Positions 6,035 to 13,139 of a DNA stretch of 16,272 nt are shown in pieces. This DNA comes from DASRSS01 sp035656335. GTDB taxonomy: Bacteria > Actinomycetota > Actinomycetes > Mycobacteriales > Jatrophihabitantaceae. The notes beneath the pieces are model-generated. The model was not told the DNA's origin, did no database searches, and saw nothing but the letters and a program-made list of their open reading frames with translations. Both the position numbers and the translations under genes were made by a program. The first letter of the stretch is position 1. Each line of letters starts with the position of its first letter. The stretch lies in NCBI GenBank assembly GCA_035656335.1, contig DASRSS010000177.1, positions 1 through 16,272 of the forward strand, written 5' to 3'.

Positions 6035-7633
6035 GTGCGACCACTGACCGTCCGTACCAAATTCGTCATTGCCGGCGCGGCGAGCTGCGCGGTATTCACC
6101 ACGTCCGCGGTTCTCGCGATCACGACGTTCGGCAACATGAATTCGCTCAGCTCCCAGGCCGAGGCCACGCAGCACATCGAGCGGTCGGTGGCGCAGGCCT
6201 ACGAGGACTGGACGCTGGACGACGACCAGTCGAACATGTACGGCTCGGTGATCGCGCTCGGCGACCCGTCGCAGAAGAGCCTGGCCGAGACGACCTGGCA
6301 GCAGGCGGTCGACGCGTACAAGAGCACGCAGGCCGACATGAAGGAGGTCGCCTCGCTCGCGACCTCGCCGGCGGAGCGCAAGCTGGTCGACAAGATCAAC
6401 ACCGACCTCACCGACTACAACACGTTCACCGTCGAGCTCGGCAAGTTCGGCCACGCCGGTCAGATCAAGCAGGCGGTGCGGGCGGTCAGTGTCGATAACC
6501 TGCAGCCGTCCAACGATTTGCCGACGCAGTTCAGCAAGCTGCTGAAGCTGGAGGGATCGGCGTCAGACGCGGCGGCGCACCGGCTCGCCTCGGCCGCGCG
6601 CACCGGCAAGGTCCTCGAGATCGTGCTGCTGATCGTCGGCGCCCTGCTGCTCGCCGCCGTCATGGTCTGGTTGGCGCTGGGCATCATCCGTCCGCTGCGC
6701 GAGCTTTGCGCCCGGATGCGCAACATCGCCGAGGGCGACGGTGACCTGACCGCCCGCGTCGACGAGGACCGCACCGACGAACTGGGGGCGCTGGCCAGCG
6801 CGTTCAACACGCTGGTCGACCGCATGCAGGGCGTCATCGGCCGGTTCGCCCAGAGCAGCAAGGCGCTGCACACCTCGGCGGGTGAGCTCGGCGTCGTGTC
6901 CGAGCAGCTCGGCGCCGGAGCGGAGCAGACCAGTTCGCAGGCGACCGTGGTCGCGGGCGCCACCGAAGAGGTCAACGCGAGCATGAGCAGCATCGCGGCC
7001 GGCGCGCGGCAGATGTCGCAGTCGATCGACGAGATCGCGCGCTCGGCGTCCGAGGCCGCGCGCGTCGCGGCCGAGGCCGTCAACGCCGCCGGTGACGCCG
7101 GTGCGACGGTCGAGTCGCTGAGCACCGCGTCCAGTGAGATCAGCCAGGTGCTGGACCTGATCTCCGGAGTCGCGGCGCAGACCAGCCTGCTGGCGCTCAA
7201 CGCCACCATCGAGGCGGCGCGCGCCGGCGAGGCGGGCAAGGGCTTCGCCGTTGTCGCCGACGAGGTCAAGCAGCTGGCCGGGCACACCGCCAGCGCGACC
7301 GACGACATCGCCGCGCGGCTCGCCGCGATCGAGAAGGGGACGGCCGCGGTGGTCGACTCCATCGCCGCCATCTCGGACGCGACCACCCGGATCAACGACC
7401 TGGCCAGCACGATCGCGGCCGCTGTCGAGGAGCAGACGGCGACCACCGCCGAGTTCACCCGCGCGATCAGCGAGGCCGCCACGGCCACCAACGACATCGC
7501 CGACAACGTGAGCGGTGTCGCGACGGCGGCCGAGCAGGCGGCGACCGGCGTGCGGACCACGCGCGAGCGGGCCGAGTCGCTGGGCAGCCTGGCCGGCGAG
7601 CTGGACGAACTGGTCAGCGCGTTCCGCTGCTGA
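6035..7633 (+). CDS. Methyl-accepting chemotaxis protein
   Basis: 532 residues with the standard chemoreceptor layout: membrane segment 1 (about 9-31), an extracellular helical sensor of the four-helix-bundle type (about 35-190), membrane segment 2 (about 193-217), a HAMP domain (218-270, beginning IIRPLRELCARMRNIAEGDGDLTARV) and a cytoplasmic coiled-coil signalling domain. The CheA/CheW-contacting hairpin tip is SLLALNATIEAARAGEAGKG (about 384-403) followed by FAVVADEVKQLA. Glu/Gln-Glu pairs such as AGATEEVNAS and AAAVEEQTA are likely methylation sites. The protein ends at the helix VSAFRC, without a CheR-binding pentapeptide. The ligand cannot be predicted. It stands alone, with no che genes nearby, and has its own sigma-28-type promoter, so it should be expressed along with the flagellar regulon. 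Confidence 0.95.
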   Translation: MRPLTVRTKFVIAGAASCAVFTTSAVLAITTFGNMNSLSSQAEATQHIERSVAQAYEDWTLDDDQSNMYGSVIALGDPSQKSLAETTWQQAVDAYKSTQADMKEVASLATSPAERKLVDKINTDLTDYNTFTVELGKFGHAGQIKQAVRAVSVDNLQPSNDLPTQFSKLLKLEGSASDAAAHRLASAARTGKVLEIVLLIVGALLLAAVMVWLALGIIRPLRELCARMRNIAEGDGDLTARVDEDRTDELGALASAFNTLVDRMQGVIGRFAQSSKALHTSAGELGVVSEQLGAGAEQTSSQATVVAGATEEVNASMSSIAAGARQMSQSIDEIARSASEAARVAAEAVNAAGDAGATVESLSTASSEISQVLDLISGVAAQTSLLALNATIEAARAGEAGKGFAVVADEVKQLAGHTASATDDIAARLAAIEKGTAAVVDSIAAISDATTRINDLASTIAAAVEEQTATTAEFTRAISEAATATNDIADNVSGVATAAEQAATGVRTTRERAESLGSLAGELDELVSAFRC

Positions 7634-7665
7634 CGCGCTGTCGGGCGGATCAGCCCGCGGACGCG
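7634..7665. terminator. Hairpin between convergent chemoreceptor and anti-sigma genes
   Basis: Inner stem CGGGC (7642-7646), loop GGATCA, GCCCG (7653-7657), with an outer CGCG/CGCG pairing (7634-7637 with 7662-7665) across a 4x4 internal loop. It starts directly after the chemoreceptor stop and covers the last codons of the convergent gene, so it could serve both directions. Confidence 0.4.
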
Positions 7666-7886
7666 TCGCGCAGCAGCGCGAGCAGGCCGTCGAAGTCCTC
7701 CGCGCACGGCGAACAGGTGCGCAGGTGCGCGGTGAGCCCGGGATAGGTCAGTTCGGGGTCGGCGCCGGCCAGCACGAGCTCGACGTACGCGTCCAGGTGC
7801 TCCATGACCTGCTCGCAACCCGGGTCCTGGGGGTCCGTGCGCAAGAAGCGCTCCAGCGCCGCGCGTCCGTCCGTCCGCTCCGTCAT
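7650..7886 (-). CDS. Small zinc-finger protein, probable soluble anti-sigma factor
   Basis: 78 residues. HLRTCSPC (54-61) is the HxxxCxxC core of zinc-binding anti-sigma (ZAS) domains, and C24 and H30 upstream could supply a further ligand. The rest is helical, and there is no membrane segment. Its ATG overlaps the stop of the sigma-factor gene by ATGA, so the two are translationally coupled, which is the usual arrangement for an ECF sigma factor and its antagonist. In the family the zinc centre is redox-sensing in some members (RsrA) and structural in others; the spacing here does not decide which. Its length is typical of soluble ZAS proteins. Confidence 0.7.
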   Translation of the reverse strand: MTERTDGRAALERFLRTDPQDPGCEQVMEHLDAYVELVLAGADPELTYPGLTAHLRTCSPCAEDFDGLLALLRDASAG

Positions 7887-8539
7887 CGCCCGCCCGCCTC
7901 GTCCTGCAGATAACCCTTGGTGACCAGCGCGGCGCGCAACTTACGGCGCGCGTCGAAAACCGTCTTGTAAATGGCGTTGCGGTTGGTGCCCAGCCGGTGC
8001 ACGAGGGCGTCCAGCGGGATCCCGTCGACGACGATGGCGACGAACACCCGCCGCTGGTGCTCGGTGAACTCCTCCTCGACGGTGCGCCGCAGCTCGGCCA
8101 TCAGGCCCGCCGAGTGGGCCGCCTCGTGCGGGTCCATGCCGAAGCGGTCCGGCAGCAGCTCCCACTGCGCCGCGTCCAGGCGGACGTCGCAGGCCTGCCA
8201 GAAGTGCCGGCCGATCTTCCCGGACACCTCGAACACGGCGAACTTGTAGACCCAGGTGGTGAACCGGCTGTCGCCGCGGAAGGTGTGCAGCTTGCCGAGG
8301 ACCGAGACGAGCGCGTCGTCGGCCGCCTGGTGCGCGAGGTCCTCCAGCTCCGGACCGGTGATGCGCAGCCGCGGCGCCCGCCGCGAGGCCTCGCGCCGCG
8401 CCGCCCGCAGCAGCAGCTCGTGCAGGCGCGCGATCGCCTCGTCCCGCTCGGCCGACGCCTCGTCGAGGCAGCGCAGCCAGTTCGCCGAGTCGTCGTCCAG
8501 CGCGCGGCCGGACGGACCGACGAGCGGGGCGGACGTCAC
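7883..8539 (-). CDS. ECF-type RNA polymerase sigma factor
   Basis: 218 residues. Region 2 spans about 35-113: LHELLLRAARREASRR, then ELEDLAHQAADDALVSVLGKLHTFRGDSRFTTWVYKFAVFEVSGKI, with the RGDSRFTTWVYKFA stretch typical of ECF factors. Region 4 spans about 150-205: EEEFTEHQRRVFVAIVVDGIPLDALVHRLGTNRNAIYKTVFDARRKLRAAL, with a clear helix-turn-helix (LDALVHRLGTNRNAIYKTVFDARRKL). Regions 3 and 1.1 are absent. The GTG at 8539 is chosen because it lies 6 bases behind a TATCAT box and begins VTSAPLVGPSG; the long open frame upstream is antisense to the lactonase gene. It is followed, with ATGA overlap, by the likely anti-sigma gene. Its target genes are unknown; the divergent lactonase is a candidate by position only. 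Confidence 0.87.
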   Translation of the reverse strand: MTSAPLVGPSGRALDDDSANWLRCLDEASAERDEAIARLHELLLRAARREASRRAPRLRITGPELEDLAHQAADDALVSVLGKLHTFRGDSRFTTWVYKFAVFEVSGKIGRHFWQACDVRLDAAQWELLPDRFGMDPHEAAHSAGLMAELRRTVEEEFTEHQRRVFVAIVVDGIPLDALVHRLGTNRNAIYKTVFDARRKLRAALVTKGYLQDEAGGR

Positions 8540-8545
8540 GGTCCG

Positions 8546-8551
8546 ATGATA
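8546..8551 (-). promoter_or_regulatory. -10 box of the sigma-factor gene, leaderless
   Basis: TATCAT on the minus strand, close to the TATAAT/TANNNT consensus, followed by 6 bases and the GTG at 8539. There is no Shine-Dalgarno sequence. It suggests housekeeping-type transcription rather than obvious autoregulation. Confidence 0.55.
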
Positions 8552-8591
8552 GGTCCGTCCTCGCCGGTAAGACGCACACCCTGCCGCGGCA

Positions 8592-8612
8592 CCAACCGTG
8601 CGACCGAGTTGG
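8592..8612. promoter_or_regulatory. Possible operator between the sigma-factor and lactonase genes
   Basis: CCAAC at 8592-8596 and GTTGG at 8608-8612 form a 5-bp inverted repeat with 11 bases between, in the 99-base divergent spacer. The length is near chance level for this base composition, so this is only a candidate. Confidence 0.2.
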
Positions 8613-8638
8613 AACGTCGACACCGAAAGAGGATCCGC

Positions 8639-9775
8639 ATGAGTACCCGAATTCGATTCGCCGCGGCCGGTACCGCCGCCCTGGCCGCCGCCGGATTGGT
8701 CGCGGCAGGGCCGGCCACCGCGGCGACCCCACACGCGCGCCCGGCCGTCCACGCCGTGTTCGTCCAGACCGACAACCCGCACGGCAACGCCGTGGTCGCC
8801 TACCGCAGCGGCGCGCACGGCCGGCTGGTCAAGGCCGGCACGTACCGCACCGGCGGTCGCGGCGGCGTGCTGGACGGTTCCGTGGTCGACCACCTCGCCT
8901 CGCAGGGCAGCCTCGCCCTGGACTCGGCGCACCAGCGGCTCTACGCCGTGAACGCCGGAAGCAACACGATCACCGTGTTCGCGGTCGACGGCACGCACCT
9001 GCGCCGGCTGCAGACGCTGCACTCGGGCGGCAGCTTCCCGGTGAGCATCGCCGTGCACGGTTCGCTGGTGTACGTGCTGAACGCGCGCAACGGCGGCAGC
9101 GTGCAGGGCTTCCTGCGCGAGCACGGCCGGCTGCACCGCATCCCGGTGTGGCGCCGCACCCTCGGTCTCGACGCGCACGCGACGCCGGAGTTCGTCACGA
9201 CGCCCGGGCAGATCGCGTTCAGCCCGGACGGCACCCGGCTGGTCGTCACCACCAAGGCGAACGGCAACGCGATCGATGTGTTCCAGGTGGACGGCAGCCG
9301 CGGCCTGTCGGCGCGCCCGGTCGTGACGACCGACGCCGGCAACGTGCCGTTCGCGGTCACGTTCACGTCCGCGAACCAGTTCGCGCTCGCCGAGGCCGGG
9401 GACAATGCCGTCGCAACCTACCGGCTGACCCGGTCCGGCGCCGCCAAGCTGGTCGCGCGTTCGGCGACCGGGCAGGCCGCCACCTGCTGGATCGTGGGCG
9501 TCGGCCGGCACGTCTACCTGTCGAACGCGGGCAGCGGCACGCTGTCGTCGTACTTCGTCCCGGCGACCGGGGCGCCGCACAGTGAGGGCACTACCGCGAC
9601 GGATGCGGGAACCGTGGACGCGGCGATCCCGGCCGGGCGTCGTTACCTGTACGTGCAGACCGGTGCCAAGGGCATCGTCGACGAGTACGCGATCGGCAAG
9701 CACGGCGCGCTCACGCGCATCGGCCGGGTCACCGTCCCCGGTGCGGTCGGTGGCGAAGGAATCGTCGCCGACTGA
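8639..9775 (+). CDS. Secreted lactonase-family beta-propeller protein
   Basis: 378 residues. The start MSTRIRFAAAGTAALAAAGL to about residue 28 is a signal peptide with a likely cleavage after ATA/ATAA. The mature part has repeated blades of the 7-bladed propeller seen in the 6-phosphogluconolactonase-like family: VFVQTDNPHGNAVVAYR, SLALDSAHQRLYAVNAGSNTITVFAVDG, SIAVHGSLVYVLNAR, IAFSPDGTRLVVTTKANGNAIDVFQVD, FALAEAGDNAVATYRL and HVYLSNAGSGTLSSYFV. Substrate and activity cannot be read from the sequence; many secreted members are uncharacterised. The ATG at 8639 has GAGG (8629-8632) six bases before it. It is divergent from the ECF sigma gene and convergent with pabBC. Confidence 0.85.
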   Translation: MSTRIRFAAAGTAALAAAGLVAAGPATAATPHARPAVHAVFVQTDNPHGNAVVAYRSGAHGRLVKAGTYRTGGRGGVLDGSVVDHLASQGSLALDSAHQRLYAVNAGSNTITVFAVDGTHLRRLQTLHSGGSFPVSIAVHGSLVYVLNARNGGSVQGFLREHGRLHRIPVWRRTLGLDAHATPEFVTTPGQIAFSPDGTRLVVTTKANGNAIDVFQVDGSRGLSARPVVTTDAGNVPFAVTFTSANQFALAEAGDNAVATYRLTRSGAAKLVARSATGQAATCWIVGVGRHVYLSNAGSGTLSSYFVPATGAPHSEGTTATDAGTVDAAIPAGRRYLYVQTGAKGIVDEYAIGKHGALTRIGRVTVPGAVGGEGIVAD

Positions 9776-9791
9776 TCCCTCGCCGCAAGGC

Positions 9792-9833
9792 CGGCTGGCG
9801 CGACGCTATGCGAGCACGGCGTCGCGCCAGCCG
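9792..9833. terminator. Perfect 15-bp inverted repeat, likely bidirectional terminator
   Basis: CGGCTGGCGCGACGC (9792-9806) and GCGTCGCGCCAGCCG (9819-9833) pair without mismatch around a 12-base loop. It lies just past the lactonase stop and crosses the pabBC stop (9808-9806), so the right arm also encodes the last residues of PabBC (GWRDA region). There is no U-tract. The length makes it by far the strongest hairpin I noticed in the window. Confidence 0.75.
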
Positions 9834-11539
9834 CGCAGCGAGCTGATTACGGCCAGACCTTCCGCGCGGCGCAGGTCGGCCGTGGTCAGCGTGCGCTCGG
9901 CCAGCGTGCCGTCGGCCAGCAGCCGCGAGCGTTCGACACCCGGCAGGCAGCCGCTGCTCAGCGGCGGAGTCCACCACCGGCCGTCCAGCCGGACGGCCAG
10001 GTTCGCGACCGTGGTCTCGATCAGCCGTCCGCTGTCGTCGACGAGCACGACGTCGTCGGTGTCCGGGCAGCGGGCCGCGGCAGCCTGGTAGCGGTCCCGG
10101 CGGGTCGTCTTGTGCCGGCACCAGTCGTCCGGCGGCGGGCTCGGCTGCGTATCGATCGCGAGCCGCACCGGCCCGGGGGCCGTGTCGAGCGGCGTGTGCT
10201 CGACGGTGACGGTGCCGTCCCGCGCCAGCAGCAACCGGACGCGCCGCGGACTCCGTGCCTCGAGCTCGGCCAGCCGGGCGCGGATCGCCTTGTCGGCACA
10301 GGGGAATCCGAGCTGCTCGGCCGAACCGGTAAGCCGCCGCAGGTGCAGCTCCAGGTTGCGGATCCCGGCCTCGGGCTCGTACCGCATCGTCTCCAGCAGC
10401 TGTGGCTCGGCCGTCGCCACGGCCTCGCGCAGGATCGCCGCCTTGAGCAGCGCCTCGGCGTGCTCGTCGTCCGGGCGCGAACCCCAGGTGATCCCGCTGC
10501 CGACGCCGTACTCGGCCGTTCCGTCGCGGGCAACGACCAGCGTGCGGATCGCGACGCTGAACCGGGCGCGGAACGGCGCGCCCGCGGGAGCAAGCATGCC
10601 GATCGCGCCGCAGTAGATCCCACGCGGCGAGTCCTCCAGCTCGGCGATGAGCCGCATCGCCGCCGCCTTGGGCGCGCCGGTCACCGAGCCGGACGGGAAC
10701 AGCGCGGCGAAGACGTCGACCGCGGTCGTGGCCGCGGCGGGTGTCGCGGTGACGTCCGAGGTGAGCTGCCAGACCGTGTCGTACGCCTCGGCCCGCAGCA
10801 GCGCCGGGACGCGCACCGTGCCCGTCGCGGCCACGCGCGACAGGTCGTTGCGCAGCAGGTCCACGATCATCACGTTCTCCGCGCGCTCCTTCGCGCTGGA
10901 CCGCAGCGCCGCGCGGTTGCGCTCGTCCGCGGCGGGCGTCGCGCCGCGAGCCGCGGTGCCCTTCATCGGCCGGGTCAGCAGGCCCGCGTCCGTCCACTGG
11001 AAGAACAGCTCCGGGCTGGCGCTCGCGATCACGTGCGTGCCGATGTCGAGCAGCGCGTGGTACGCGCCGCCCTGCGCGTGGGCCAGCGCCGCGTAGCCGG
11101 CGACCGGGTCGGCGACCGTCCCGCGCAGGCGGGTCGTCAGGTTCGCCTGGTAGACGCGGCCGTCCGCGATCGCGGTTCGGATCCGGTCGACGGACGCGGC
11201 GAACGACGCGGCGGACGTGTCGGGATGCCACGCCGCCCGCGCCGGCGCCGGCCGTGGCTGCACCGGCGCGACCTCCGTGGGCGGGTCGCAGATCGCGAAC
11301 CACGCGAGCGGCGGGTCCCCTGCCGCGGGCGGCCGGACGGTCAGCGCGGGGTCGAACGCGGGCGCCGCCTCGTACCCGACGTACCCGTACGCCCAGGCGC
11401 CGGTTCCCGTCGCGGTCTCCGCCGCGCGCAGCACCGGGACCACGTCCGCGAGGGTGCGGGCGCGCAGCACGCGCCGGGGCGGGCCGAAGTGCCACGCGAC
11501 GCCCGCTGCGAGGTCGTCGAACCGGGCCGCGACGTTCAC
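9806..11539 (-). CDS. pabBC: Aminodeoxychorismate synthase component I fused to aminodeoxychorismate lyase (PabB-PabC)
   Basis: 577 residues with two enzymes of p-aminobenzoate (folate) synthesis in the cytosol. Residues 1-370 are the chorismate-binding PabB part: YQANLT (130-135), SPELFF (175-180), PMKGTAARG (191-199) with K193 in the PIKGT position of the family, MIVDLLRNDLSRV (224-236), GSVTGAPK (284-291) and YGVGSGITWGS (344-354). Residues about 380-577 are a class IV PLP aminotransferase-fold lyase (PabC), with K477 in CRHKTTRRDRYQ as likely PLP lysine, E508 in LIETTVANLAV, and LSSGCLPGVERSRLL near the end. It converts chorismate plus ammonia to aminodeoxychorismate and then releases pyruvate to give p-aminobenzoate; a glutaminase partner (PabA) is not in the window. 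The start is the GTG at 11539. The region upstream has no clear Shine-Dalgarno sequence. Confidence 0.93.
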   Translation of the reverse strand: MNVAARFDDLAAGVAWHFGPPRRVLRARTLADVVPVLRAAETATGTGAWAYGYVGYEAAPAFDPALTVRPPAAGDPPLAWFAICDPPTEVAPVQPRPAPARAAWHPDTSAASFAASVDRIRTAIADGRVYQANLTTRLRGTVADPVAGYAALAHAQGGAYHALLDIGTHVIASASPELFFQWTDAGLLTRPMKGTAARGATPAADERNRAALRSSAKERAENVMIVDLLRNDLSRVAATGTVRVPALLRAEAYDTVWQLTSDVTATPAAATTAVDVFAALFPSGSVTGAPKAAAMRLIAELEDSPRGIYCGAIGMLAPAGAPFRARFSVAIRTLVVARDGTAEYGVGSGITWGSRPDDEHAEALLKAAILREAVATAEPQLLETMRYEPEAGIRNLELHLRRLTGSAEQLGFPCADKAIRARLAELEARSPRRVRLLLARDGTVTVEHTPLDTAPGPVRLAIDTQPSPPPDDWCRHKTTRRDRYQAAAARCPDTDDVVLVDDSGRLIETTVANLAVRLDGRWWTPPLSSGCLPGVERSRLLADGTLAERTLTTADLRRAEGLAVISSLRGWRDAVLA

Positions 11540-11615
11540 GCGGCAGATGCTCGCACAGCCGGCTGATACCGGGCCCGGTCCGGCGGACGGGGATGACGCA
11601 GTCGGTGACCGCGTG

Positions 11616-11621
11616 AATACT
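11616..11621 (+). promoter_or_regulatory. -10 box of the 126-residue hypothetical gene, leaderless
   Basis: AATACT, then 7 bases, then the ATG at 11629. The first base departs from TANNNT, but the spacing repeats that of rsmI, pmt and recQ. The GAGGG before the ATG is too close to act as a ribosome binding site, and an in-frame TGA at 11614 excludes an upstream start. Confidence 0.4.
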
Positions 11622-11628
11622 CGAGGGT

Positions 11629-12009
11629 ATGAGGCCGCAGGGGCACGAGAACGTGGCGACCGTTCTGGTCGACCCGTCGGTGCTGCGCGACTTCGAGCTC
11701 GACCTGATGGCCAACGACTTCCGGGTCTGGGCGGTGCACCGCGTACCGACGTTCCCGGACGCGCCGCGGCTGGCGTTCCAGATCCGCCGGTCGCTGATCG
11801 ACTACAGCAACGGGCGGTGGGCCGACGCGGCCGACTGGACGCTGGTGTGGATCACGTTCGGCGAGAGCTGGCTGGACGGCGACGAGCCCATCCCGTGGCC
11901 CGCGCACGCCGCGCTGTGGGACAAGCTCGCCGAGTACGGCGACCGGCTGCGTTACAACCTCGGCCTCGGCGGGGTCCCCCGGTTGAGCGTCCCGCACGAA
12001 GCGAGCTAG
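11629..12009 (+). CDS. Hypothetical protein, 126 residues
   Basis: I do not recognise this family. The protein is soluble, with no signal peptide or membrane segment, and is rich in tryptophan (FRVWAVHRV, GRWADAADWTLVWITFGESWLDGDEPIPWPAHAALWDKLAEYGDRL) and acidic residues. The pattern suggests a small alpha/beta domain. Coding is supported by clean codon use, a start fixed by an upstream in-frame stop, and a plausible leaderless promoter. It is divergent from pabBC (spacer 89 bases), and its stop overlaps that of egtE: the bases CTAG at 12006-12009 serve both stop codons in convergent orientation. Position next to the egt operon is not evidence for a role in it. Confidence 0.7.
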   Translation: MRPQGHENVATVLVDPSVLRDFELDLMANDFRVWAVHRVPTFPDAPRLAFQIRRSLIDYSNGRWADAADWTLVWITFGESWLDGDEPIPWPAHAALWDKLAEYGDRLRYNLGLGGVPRLSVPHEAS

Positions 12010-12021
12010 CGCGCCGGCTCG
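12002..12021. terminator. Possible hairpin at the convergent end of the hypothetical gene and egtE
   Basis: CGAGC (12002-12006) and GCTCG (12017-12021) around a 10-base loop that contains both stop codons. The stem is only five base pairs, so support is weak. Confidence 0.3.
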
Positions 12022-13139
12022 TCCAGCGCGGCGCGCAGTCGCGCGAGCGCGTCGTCGTCGCAGTCGACCTGCGGGCTGACGCGCAGCAGCGGCCCGCTCA
12101 TCTCCAGCGGCGCGCGCACCGGCTGCGACACCGTGGTCAGGATCGCGTGGCGCTCCAGCAGTCGTGCGCGTGTGACGACCGGGTCCACGCCCGGCGCCGG
12201 TTCGAGCGCGGTGATCGCGCCGTCCGCATCGCCGGCATCCACGACCGTCCAGTCGCGCAGCCCGGCCAGCGCCGCGCGGGTGGACCGTCCCACTTCGGCC
12301 AGCCGCTCGGTGACGGCGCGCGGGTCGAGGGCGAGGTACTCGCGCACCGCGGCGCACAGCCCGATCCGGCCGGCCAGGCTCGCCTCGTGCGAGTCCAGCC
12401 ATTGCATGCGCGGACGGTCCGGCGCGACCAGCACCGGCCGCTCGATCCGCAGCCGGTCCCACCACGGCTCGGCGACGCCGAGCAGGCCCGCGCCGCGCGG
12501 CCCGGCCAGCCACTTGCGGCCGGTCGCGTAGATCGCGTCCGCGCCGGTCGCGGTGTCGACCTGCCCGAGCGCCTGCGCCGCGTCCACCCACAGCGGCACG
12601 CCGGCCGCGCGGCACACGGCCACGGCCGCAGCGACGGGCTGGATCAGCGGCCGGTGCGACGCGGCCTGGGTCAGGTGCACGAGCGCGGGCGGGTTCGTGT
12701 CCAGCGTGCGGGCGAGGGCGTCCAGGTCGATGCGTCCGTCGGGCTCGGTCGCCAGTTCGACCGGCTCGAGTCCGTGCCAGCGCATCTCCTGCAGATTGGG
12801 TCCCCACTCGCTGGCGACGACGCCGACGCGGGCGCCCGCAGGCAGCGGCCAGGTGCGCAGCAGCACCTGCAGCCCGGTGGTCGCGCTCTCCATGAACGCG
12901 ACGCCGTCGGCGGGCAGTCCGAGCAGCCCGGCCAGGTCGGCCCGTCCCTCGGTGACGACGCCGGCGGCCTCGCCCTCGGCGACGTACGCGCCGGACTGGG
13001 CCTCCCGGTCGAGGTGCTCGGCGACCGCGCGGCGCACCGCGACGGACATCCGCCCGGCCGCGGCGGTGTCCAGGTGCAGGACGGTCGCGTTCGGACGGCG
13101 GTCCGCCCACTGCCGCCAGCGGTCGGCCGGTTCGCTCAT
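12006..13139 (-). CDS. egtE: Ergothioneine biosynthesis PLP-dependent C-S lyase EgtE
   Basis: 377 residues of the class V aminotransferase fold. It performs the last step, splitting hercynylcysteine sulfoxide (after EgtC) to ergothioneine, pyruvate and ammonia. Visible PLP-site features are ESATTGLQVLL (84-94, phosphate and ring contacts), WVDAAQALGQVD (184-195) with D186 and Q189, and ATGRKWLAGPRGAGLLGV with K209 as the Schiff-base lysine. The ATG at 13139 overlaps the egtD stop by ATGA, so translation is coupled. The identification as EgtE rather than a cysteine desulfurase or isopenicillin-N-epimerase-like protein rests on position at the end of a complete egt operon together with the fold. 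Confidence 0.92.
   Translation of the reverse strand: MSEPADRWRQWADRRPNATVLHLDTAAAGRMSVAVRRAVAEHLDREAQSGAYVAEGEAAGVVTEGRADLAGLLGLPADGVAFMESATTGLQVLLRTWPLPAGARVGVVASEWGPNLQEMRWHGLEPVELATEPDGRIDLDALARTLDTNPPALVHLTQAASHRPLIQPVAAAVAVCRAAGVPLWVDAAQALGQVDTATGADAIYATGRKWLAGPRGAGLLGVAEPWWDRLRIERPVLVAPDRPRMQWLDSHEASLAGRIGLCAAVREYLALDPRAVTERLAEVGRSTRAALAGLRDWTVVDAGDADGAITALEPAPGVDPVVTRARLLERHAILTTVSQPVRAPLEMSGPLLRVSPQVDCDDDALARLRAALDEPAR

Noticed and set aside
8540..9703. Long upstream extension of the sigma-factor frame
   Set aside because: It runs antisense to the lactonase gene with low-complexity Arg/Gly/Val composition; the sigma factor begins at the GTG at 8539 behind a -10 box.
11547..11552. 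GAGCAT seven bases before the pabBC GTG as a leaderless -10 box
   Set aside because: Only the second and sixth bases fit TANNNT; too weak to list as a promoter, though the spacing is the same as for other genes.
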